A DNA stretch of 64,000 nt from Nigrospora sphaerica. Taxonomy: Eukaryota > Ascomycota > Sordariomycetes > Amphisphaeriales > Apiosporaceae. Shown here one piece after another: positions 55,841 to 64,000 of this stretch (position 1 is the first letter of the stretch; the number at the start of each line of letters is the position of its first letter). Under the pieces are notes generated by a model. It worked only from the letters and a program-made list of their open reading frames with translations. It was not told the DNA's origin and did not search any database. The position numbers were made by a program, and so were the translations under genes. Where the stretch lies: contig JAGVVL010000001.1 of assembly GCA_018287875.1 (NCBI GenBank), positions 1,426,001-1,490,000 on the forward strand, given 5' to 3'.

Positions 55841-58289
55841 TGACTAGAAAGGTGGCTGGCTACATATCTGCCTCGCCAAACCAGACCCTTTTTTACGACT
55901 TTTGGTTCTGTGTTTCGTTTGCATCTATCTTCCTATTCCCTATCGGTGTCTGCTATCCGAAGCTACGTAGCCAACAGATAGAAGATCGCCCACGGCCGGA
56001 TCTCTGTATGCTGCTTGCGCACGTCGGGAAAGTCACACAGGTGAGTAACAAAGGAGTTCTCAATTACGTGGGAAACCTCTGTGGTAGCCAGCCTCCCCTT
56101 GCTTGCCCCCAGGTTCCTGGCATGGACCCCCGGCCTTGGTTGGTATTTCCGTCTAGCAACCGATTGCGTGGAACACCCGCCCCCCCGTCTCTCCTGGGAG
56201 TGGTTGAAACTCTCTGTTTCTGCCTATTGCACAGCCCCTCCCTCCGGCCGTCCCTCCAGTACGGCACTGACGGCGGGACGAGTGTCTCCTGTTTCCCCTC
56301 CTCCTCCTCTTTGAGCTCCTCCTTTTCCTCGTGCTAGTTAGTGAGGAATCCGACGGGGTCCGCTCTATCTGGTCTGCCCGCTCCGTCTCCATCTCCACTA
56401 CCCATACCAAGCCGCCTTAGCAGTGCGCGCACAGCCTACCGTTACCTTTGGTATCTACCCTGTGACGCGCGCGTGGCCTGCCTATCATTCGCACCCGAAG
56501 CCAACGAGCTAAGGCTCTCTATGAGAGGCACCGCGGGGCCCTTGCGCGAGACGGAAACGGGGTTACGAGTCCAAGATGAACGGATGCCCTTCCAAGCTGG
56601 TTTCCCTCCACCCCACTCAAGATCCCATGTCGCAGCTCGAAATCCATAACCTCTCTCTCACTTTCCGTCCCCGCCTTGCCCTCCCTTCACCCAAAAGCGT
56701 GGATATAGTACACGTGCGAGAGCCCCCAGTGCTCCGTACAAGTGTGCCAAATACCTGCTGCAGCATTGGCCGATCATAGAATTGAGGGTTGAAACTGGCA
56801 TCCGAGCCTCCGCCCCCCCAAAGCATCAATGACACCCCGAGCTGAGTAACGGCTTGTTAGGTTCCTGGGCTCGCACAGTCTTCCTGGGGTTAGTTTGGCC
56901 GACGTATTGTTCGCATCGTCTGGGTTTCTTTTCCTTCTTCTCTTTCCCTGCTGTTTTGGGGTGCAGTCGTTATTGTGGTGTTCTATTGTTGTACGTACGG
57001 TGGGTCGGTCCCTGCCTACCTTTGTTCTTTACAGATACCCTCCCTCCTATTAGCTATCTGCCTACCTCGTCCTCCTCCCCCCCGCTGCGTCGCTCGCCTT
57101 GATCAGCCCGCGCTCTCGTTCGGCTGGGGCGCCACTCGGAGCGCCTAGGCTCACCCCTCCTTCTGTCAGTCCCATCTCCTGCTTGGTTCTTGGTTCTCCT
57201 GGCCCGCCCTGTCGCCCGAACCGCGATCCTCTCCCGAGGAAGGGGGAGAGGTTTCAACGTGTTTTATCTATTCTTAAGCCCGTCTACTATTGCTTCTTCT
57301 CTCTCTCTCTCCCTGTCTGCCGTCAACTGACCAGCGTTTCCGGTCCAGCACCAAGCACGCCGACGGAAAGGAAAAAAAAAACAAGTGACGAAAGCCAGCC
57401 GCACCGTCGTTTGTCCCTCCTTCCCTCCCTCCAATCTGCCTCCCACGTCCCAGTACCGACGGAAGCGCATGGGGTTTATGTCATACCCAGGGTTGCCCGC
57501 TAGCTTCTGATTTGGCCTGACGTATCCTGATTCGAACCTTCGCCGCCTCCATCACACCCAGGCAAGCACCCTGAGCACCGCCGCCGCCGCTATTTTACCT
57601 AGCACTTCCTTACCTCTCCACCACTACGACAAAATTCGGGGTCCCCATCCCCAACCCTGGCAAGTGTGTGAGAGAGACCAACATCCATTTCACCACCACC
57701 ATTTCCTCTTTCCTTTCATCCATCCATCCCAACGCCCGTTCCAGTAACTCCCGCACCCACGACTCACCCGCCCGCCCAACTCTCCAACTCGGGCGCGCTG
57801 CTCTGCCACTCCCTCGTTTTGCGTTGCGACGTCGTCATCGCCGTCGCCTCTGCCACGCGCCAACAGATCTACTATCAGCCCGTCGCAAATCATCGACATA
57901 TCTACGTGCGACACCGCCCAGCCCAGGCGACATCTTCACTAGCCCGCGCCGCCTCGTTGTGTGTTGACGAACTGGGTGATCCGGGATACAGTGCGTTCGC
58001 GACTGCTTGGTTATGACGACAGCCTCCTAGTCTATTGAGCCGAAACCGTAAGCCCCGTGCCTTCCCTCTTTCTCTCTCTCTCCCTCTCTCTTTCCTTACT
58101 ACCCGCCCCATCGCTTTTCCCCTCACCCAATCAAATGTCGCATTTCTTATCGCGGACCGGCCGTGCTGCAATCCTCCCGCCCGCCCGTTGCGTTTCATGT
58201 GTTGCTCGATGATGGCCCGCGTGTTCTCGGCGACGGTGAGGCAGAATGCGACGGAGAGTAGAAGGACCGCGGGGCAGAGGGGCCATTCG

Positions 58290-58400
58290 CGCGTGTGTGT
58301 ATGTGTGTGAGTGCGTGCGTACGTGCGTGAGAGAGAACGAGATGGTCTGTGTGTGTGTGCGTGCGTGTGTGTGTGTGCGTGCGTGCGGGTGTGTGCACAT
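58290..58400 (+). repeat. GT-type microsatellite
   Basis: Imperfect GT/GCGT repeats in two blocks (58291-58336 and 58351-58398) are separated by a GAGAGA patch. It lies about 600 nt before the cyclin gene start. Confidence 0.85.
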
Positions 58401-58994
58401 CGCGTGAGGAGCAGCTCGTGGCCGTGCTCGTGGACCTGCGGCAACGGCGGCGACGTGAAGAGGCGGGCGGCGGGTATCAATGCTCTCTGCCGTCCACTCC
58501 TCCACTCCTCACACGCCCCTCCCTCGCGGGCCCAGAAGCTGGAACCAGGGAAGCAAGCCGACGGCGGCTCGACCCGACCCCGTCTCCGGTCCATCTGTCG
58601 GCCCATCCAGGCACCATGGCGCCCGCGATGCCCACGACGTGGAACACGCAACCATCGGGCTCGAGGTGCGACAAGTACCACCGTAATGCGGCCAAGTGAC
58701 TATCGTTGGGCCCCGTGGTGAAGGTTGCCGTGTTGGGCTGAGAAGGCCCGGGGTGGCCTGCACTCGTTTGATTACTTCACCAGCCCAGCCCTGCGCGTTC
58801 CCGGTTCCTTCTGGCCCCGTCGTCTTCCGCCCGCTCTGCATCCCATATTCCCATGCTGCCGTTACCAGGCGAAAACTTGGGGCCTGGCCAGACCGCTGAC
58901 CGTCTTCTCTCAGAACATCTCCCTTCCTCCGCCCGCGACTTTCGCCGAACATACCTTGCACCTAGAATCCTCATCGGCGCAGCTGGGCGATGAC

Positions 58995-60536
58995 ATGGCG
59001 GCCATAATTGGAGACTTCGCTGCAGACCACACGCGATTCCACGGCATGATGGTATCGGGCTTACAGCACGACCGTCCCCGTGAATCGTCCTACCGCTCCG
59101 AGACGAGGAGCCGCCCGAGGGAAACCCCCGCTGCTCAGCAGGCGGCACTGTCGCCCGCTTCGCCTCCCCGATACAAACCATCCGTGTCCAGCGCCACGCC
59201 CACCAAACGCTCCTGGGAAGCCACTGCGCCCAGCGCCGATACCGAAGACGCACCCGCCCAGAAACCGGCCTTGTCGAGCGGCGGTGCCTCACGCTTCCCG
59301 TCGCCGCCCGACTCATCCTCTCCCAACCCGTCCTCGGTCGGCCCGCGGGCGCAGAACGAAAACTTGGCCCCGTCGGGCGCCATGGCTTCCCAACCGCGAA
59401 GCGCGACGTCTTCGACAACCACATCGATCCCGCCATCGCTCCAGCAGCAGCCTTCTCCCGCGCACGATGCGGCCCCCACGCCCACCGGGTCCAGATCTGC
59501 GCCGTACGGCGCTCCGTCGCAGCAGGGCCACACCATTATGGTGCGCGATTTGGCGCACATCCAGAGCTTAGCTCGCGCAGACCTCCTGAACGGCGGCAAC
59601 GGCCCGGGCATCCTGCGTGATCCGCCGTCCCAGACCATGAAGTATGAAATTAGTGGTATGCCCATTGGCGACATAATCGAGATGGTTGCCGCTCTGCTCA
59701 CCAAGATCACGACGACAAACGATCTTCAACATGATGCGCTCCATCGTAATGCCGCCCACCAACAGACGGCGGCCAGCCATAACAACGACGGGGCTTCAAT
59801 GAGCCCGCTGAGCAGTTCGGTCCTGGCCTTCCACGGCAAGAACGTCCCCGCCATTACTATTCTAAGCTACCTGAGTCGAATTCACAAGTACTGCCCAACG
59901 ACTTACGAGGTGTTCCTGAGTCTGCTGGTCTACTTCGATCGCATGACGGAGCGCGTCAACAACAAGGTGATCCAGGCGGAAGAGGCCAGGCGGCAGTCGG
60001 TGGCTCAGGGAGCGACCCCGTCGTCGCCCCGGGTCCCGACTCCGTCGCAGCCGAACAAGGACGCCGACACCACCATGGCGGACGGCGAGGTGGACGACAG
60101 CGATGAGACCGACTCGGATCTGGCTGACGATGACGACGGAGACGAGACAAGCAACAAAACGGCGGCAGGAAAGCCATCTCCTGGACCGGCTTCGGCAATG
60201 ATGCCGGCCACGTACTTCGTGGTTGACAGCTTCAACATCCACAGGCTCATCATTGCCGGTGTTACCTGCGCCAGCAAATTTTTCTCGGATGTTTTCTACA
60301 CCAACTCGCGATATGCCAAAGTACGTACTTGTTCTCGTTATCCGAGTCCCCCGAGCCCTGCTAATTATCGCACCAACTAGGTCGGTGGTCTGCCTTTGGC
60401 CGAGCTTAACCATCTGGAACTGCAGTTCCTTCTGCTGAACGACTTCCGCCTAGCCGTGCAGGTGGAGGATCTGGAAGCATACGCAACCATGCTTGTGGAA
60501 TTCTATGCCCGCGAAGTCGTGAAGACTAACCCCTAG
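58995..60536 (+). CDS. preg: PREG/Pho80-type cyclin (phosphate signalling)
   Basis: The cyclin partner of the Pho85/PGOV CDK, which represses the phosphate-starvation response. Exons 58995-60320 and 60381-60536 join in phase 0 to 493 aa. The N-terminal 210 residues are Ser/Pro-rich and low in complexity. The cyclin box begins about residue 215. It includes IGDIIEMVAALLTKITTTND, FHGKNVPAITILSYLSRIHK, YCPTTYEVFLSLLVYFDRMT, then after an acidic insert VVDSFNIHRLIIAGVTCASK and SDVFYTNSRYAKVGGLPLAE, then LNHLELQFLLLNDFRLAV. A Gly/Asp-rich acidic insert (DDSDETDSDLADDDDGDET) interrupts the box, as is common in filamentous fungal members. The 60-nt intron carries an in-frame stop at its acceptor TAG, so retention truncates the cyclin box. 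The frame is open upstream to 58725; the 58995 start is a choice. Confidence 0.9.
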
Positions 60537-62108
60537 GGGCCTTCTTCGATTGGCGCACCCGAGCGTGCCACGAGAAAAGCCATCTTGCTTGAGCCGAGAA
60601 TGACGTGACAAGCTGACGAGCAACCGCTGTCCACAATCACGCCACTGCTGAGCGACCCTCCCGGAGGCGCCTCGCATCCCAAGCCATGCATTCGCTATTT
60701 GCTCTACAATGTCCAGCCAGAGCAACGTCTCGGCTTTTGCGGACGAGCTGAAACAGGGGCCGAAGTGTAGCGTGCGGCATGGGGACGAGGCCACGCGCGA
60801 CATGTTTTTGAGGAGTTGGAGGTGACCAACCCGGTTGGTGCTTATTGGGATGGGACCACGGCCGGCTAGAGCCACCGGTCTTTACGATTAATCTTTGATA
60901 CCCGGATAGATTTCTTCGGGCTGCTTAGCGGGCGCGGTTCGGGACGCTATCGAGGCCAACGGACGGACCCGGAGACGCCTTGGCTGTAATGAAGCTGGGC
61001 GCTGTGACGCCGTGGCACTGTAACTGGGGTGGCTCACAGATTCTCGCCCGACGTTATGGTGTAGAGTACGTCGGAGGGGCCGGTTACGTGTTACGCTACC
61101 ACAGAAACGTGGGCACGAGCATCCGATGTGATGAGCCCTCCCACTGACTGGCGTTAAGGGGCAGGGCAAAGGGACGACATGCGGGTTTCGGTGTGAGTTA
61201 TGGGACGTGTTTATACGAGAAGCTCGTTCATAGCCTCCTCTCGGACCATACCAATAGATTGGTATACTCTCCTTCCCCCCTGGCACTGGATTCACACGGC
61301 ACGGTGTCTTGGTGCTTGCCGTACAGGCACTACAGCGCAGCCCTGCGAAGGAACTGGCAGGACGCTTGATCATGACTGCCGGCATCGTAATAGGGGAAGC
61401 GCGGGCGACGGGAGCCTTCCAGGCGCTCGCCCCCGCGCGCACGCTCGGCGGAACGGACGAGACGCGAGAGCGCGTCGATGCGGCGCACAGCGGTATGTTT
61501 TTTTCCCCGCTCAAGAGGGAAAGGGGCTTGTGTCACAATTTCATCCCCTCTCCCTCCTGGTGGTCTGTATTTATAGCTCCCCACCCAACGTCGGGCTTGG
61601 GCCGGCCAGCGTTCCGACGGGCGACGATGCCGTACGGCGGGCCGTGGCTGGCGCGCCGAGTACGGCAGGTTGCCCCTGTTAAGCTTGGCGGGGAAGGGGT
61701 TCCGAGCCCGAGTTATGCGCGTATGAAGGACAAAGAAGAGGAGCGACCGAAAGCCCCGTGGCTCCGGTACGATCACGTTTGCGGGCGGCCCCCCTCGAGG
61801 GGGAGGCGGAGGCAAAACAGTCCTTGCTGGCAACCTCTCCTGGGGCCAACTGTACGATAAACAGCGCCGGGAAGCGCGGAACCTCGCAGATAACCACCGA
61901 CATCTATGGATAAGAGAAAGAGGGGGGAGGGGGACCCGCACCACCAACGCCGATACTCCTCGCATGACATAAGACTGGGCAAAGCACACGGCCAAGTGCG
62001 TGGCGGGTAAAGAAGAAGAAGATGAAAAAAAACGCCGGTCCAATCGCACGACTGGCCACGACAAAAGGCCGACCCAAAACCATCGCGAACCCGCCCAAGG
62101 GTGGGTTC
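60537..62108. other. Intergenic, convergent 3' ends
   Basis: Between the cyclin gene (+) and the C2H2 gene (-). Long overlapping frames here are chance readings. No gene recognised. Confidence 0.5.
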
Positions 62109-63125
62109 TCAGACCTTGTCCTTGGACATGGTCTTCATGATCTCCATCAGGTCGCGCGTCATGGCCCGCTGCTCGCTCATCTCCTTGGCGTGGGAGGCCA
62201 TGACGGCGCGTAGCTCCTCGGCGTGGGAGGCCATCATCTCGAGCTGGCGGTCCTTCATCTCGGCCAGGTCGGCCTCGAGGCGGCCGACGCGCTGGGCCAG
62301 CTGGCGCTCGCGGCTGGCGCTGCGGCCGCCCGACCGGGAGCGGGGGGGCTCCGGCGTGGCGGTGACGGTGCGGGGGGAGGTGGCGGTGCCGGCATCCGAG
62401 AGGTCGGCGTCGACCAGGCGGCGTTTGGCGGGGCGCGGCTTGGCGGCGGCGGCCGGGCCCGGCAGCGATGCGGGGGGCGGCGGGGGCAGCGGCGAGCGGT
62501 GGGGGCCCGGCGACGGCTGCTGCCGCTGCTGCTGGGGGACGACGGGGGCGGGAGAGAAGGCGTCGTCGAAGCCGGGCCGCTTCCCGTGGACCTTGTGCAG
62601 GTGGCGCTGCAGGCTGTCGAGGCGGCTGAAGGGCTTGTCGGCGCGGCGGCAGCCCGGCTCCTCGCACTGGAAGTGCAGGTGCTCGTGGATGGCGGCCACG
62701 TGCCGCTCCAGGTCCGACTTGGCGTTGAACTTCTTGTCGCAGCGCGAGCAGGGGAAGCTCGACGTGTGGCGCAGCGTGTGTGCCCTGGAGGGGAGGGGGG
62801 CCGGCAGGCGAAAGGCCCGCCCGAGGGTTAGACCCAACGAACACTCTCCCGCCGTTCTTAAGAAGGGGGGACGGAGCACGGGGAGAGAGGGGGCGCGTGC
62901 GTGCGTGGGTGTCCCGCACGTGACGCCGATGGGGACGGGATTGCCACAGGGGGGGGCGGGATGGCGCGGGGTGGGACGAGAGGCAGAGAGAGTGAGAGTG
63001 TGTACGTGAGGCAGAGGGGCGGAGATGGTCAGAAGAACTAGTACTCACTTCAGGCCAGCCTCAGACCCAAAGGCCCCTGTGCACCCGTCGACGGTGCAGA
63101 CGAAAGTCTTGGCGCCGTCGTCCAT
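62109..63125 (-). CDS. C2H2 zinc-finger protein with C-terminal coiled coil
   Basis: A likely DNA-binding protein, nuclear. Exons on the minus strand: 63125-63049 and 62784-62109, in phase, 250 aa. Three fingers span residues 10-92: C10-C15-H28-H32 (split by the intron between GLK and AHTLRH), C38-C41-H54-H59 and C66-C71-H87-H92. The sequence FPCSRCDKKFNAKSDLERH shows the second finger. A Pro/Ala-rich linker with a basic patch (KPRPAKRRL) follows; it could be a nuclear localisation signal. The last 60 residues (QLAQRVGRLEADLAEMKDRQ, EELRAVMASHAKEMSEQRAM) are heptad-like and predicted to form a dimerising coiled coil. The 264-nt intron is among the longer ones here. I do not recognise a named orthologue. 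Confidence 0.85.
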
Positions 63126-64000
63126 CTTCGGCCTCTGTAGATGGACAAGCGGCGAGACAGGCGGTTTCGGGTTACCGGCGGTCGAGATTCGGTCGCTGCT
63201 GAGATGGGCTTCGTGGTGGCTTCCCGATGGGAGGGCGGCTGGAGGAGAGGCAGAGAGAGGCGACGGACTGCGGCAAAATTGTGGCTCGGTTGGGCGGCAG
63301 TTTGGCAGCCGGCGGGTTTGTAGCCACGCTTTCCATTGCAGTGGCGCGCCAACCGCCAAAAGCCCCCGGTGAGCTGGTCAGCTACTATTGCCCTTTCCTT
63401 CCCGTCTCTCAGTCTCTCCCTCACCCTCTCTTTCCCTATCTGGAAGTCCGGATATGGATATCAACTCGGTTCTCCCACATCGCTCCTCGTAAGCAGCAGC
63501 GACCGCGCGCCGTTTTGCACGCCTGGCTCCGCAAGACCATAAAGCCGGCGGAAAGGAAGGCAGAGACCTATCACCGGCATCCTCGCTGTTCAAGCATGGC
63601 CGCCTGCTCTTCCCTCAAGCATGCATGCTCTCGGGTCCGGCCAGGACGCCCGCCATGCCCTTGATGCAAGCCGGTAGTGTGCAGCCAAGCTTCGGGCAGC
63701 TCCGGCATCGCCTCCGGCCGCCCTGGAGGCTCTGGGCTGATAACCTTGTCGACAAAGCTGACGTCGTCGCTACCGGATATGAGGCGAACCGAGGACTGTG
63801 AGGCCACCCTTACGTCAACCGGCCGAGACGGTCTCCCGTCTAGGAAAGGGGGTCTTCGGCCGGCGCGAAGAGGAGCATGTATTTTCATTCGCCTGCGTGG
63901 TCATATTAATGCGTCGTTGTGCCCGTTCCTGTTGCGGCGACGTGACTTGTCATCTCCCCTTCCAAACTCCCTCGCTTCATGAGCCATCCCCCCCCCACCT
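63126..64000. other. Upstream region of the C2H2 gene, no further gene seen
   Basis: It holds the promoter side of the C2H2 gene and short ORFs without resemblance to known families. The window ends in a C-run. Confidence 0.45.

Larger units (their letters stand above)
53043..58994. other. Large gene-poor interval, 6.0 kb
   Basis: No recognisable gene. Features seen: a TA-rich patch at 55774-55840, pyrimidine-rich sequence from about 56900 to 58100, and a (GT)n microsatellite at 58290-58400. The part after about 57000 is probably leader/promoter of the cyclin gene at 58995, with several short upstream ORFs. Confidence 0.5.

Noticed and set aside
62101..63009. 302-aa plus-strand frame opposite the C2H2 gene
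   Set aside because: Antisense shadow; the minus strand encodes three complete zinc fingers.
61330..63048. 572-aa minus-strand frame
   Set aside because: Runs through the C2H2 intron and exon in a wrong frame and continues past the gene end; Arg/Pro-rich composition typical of a shadow.

Overview
The window is nuclear DNA from a filamentous ascomycete, most likely a Sordariomycete. The evidence is short GT-AG introns of about 50-190 bp, GC-rich codon use, and fungal families such as a PTH11-like rhodopsin-domain receptor, a Zn2Cys6 regulator, Nab3, an Aur1 IPC synthase, a PREG/Pho80 cyclin and a secreted tyrosinase. Genes are widely spaced: about 20 loci in 64 kb, with two gene-free stretches of roughly 6 kb. 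No bacterial, viral, CRISPR or intact transposon features were seen. No tRNA or rRNA gene could be supported.

Layout. 0.5-2.3 kb (-): rhodopsin-domain membrane receptor with 8 exons. 5.0-6.8 kb (+): secreted tyrosinase with 6 exons. 7.7-7.9 kb (+): small Cys-rich protein. 8.6-11.4 kb (-): phosphoketolase with two non-standard introns. 13.7-14.75 kb (-): LETM1-domain mitochondrial protein. 15.2-15.8 kb (-): RidA family protein. 17.8-18.3 kb (-): Gln-rich conserved protein. 21.3-21.9 kb (-): hypothetical protein. 23.1-25.8 kb (-): Nab3. 27.45-28.5 kb: a small hypothetical (-) divergent from an RF-1-domain (ICT1/Pth4-like) factor (+). 30.1-31.4 kb (+): CaM-kinase-type kinase. 37.9-39.4 kb (+): Aur1. 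40.7-43.2 kb (-): Zn2Cys6 factor, divergent from an ABHD12-like hydrolase (43.9-45.1 kb, +). 45.7-46.3 kb (+): hypothetical exon. 46.7-47.8 kb (-): multi-pass membrane protein. 48.9-49.7 kb (+): SDR. 50.4-51.2 kb (+): Erv2-type sulfhydryl oxidase. 52.0-53.0 kb (+): proteasome beta1. 59.0-60.5 kb (+): PREG/Pho80 cyclin. 62.1-63.1 kb (-): C2H2 zinc-finger protein.

Gene models were rebuilt by hand: exons were joined only where the donor/acceptor phases agree and the joined protein restores a recognisable family sequence. All multi-exon models close in frame. The genes are mostly unrelated housekeeping and signalling functions, and I see no biosynthetic cluster. The most unusual signals are in splicing: two GC-AG introns, one apparent AT-AG intron (or 17-codon insertion), a 15-nt microexon carrying the proteasome catalytic threonine, a 27-nt microexon in the receptor, stop-free 3n introns in NAB3 and AUR1, and two tiny terminal coding exons. 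I did not find convincing evidence of a wholly new biological system.
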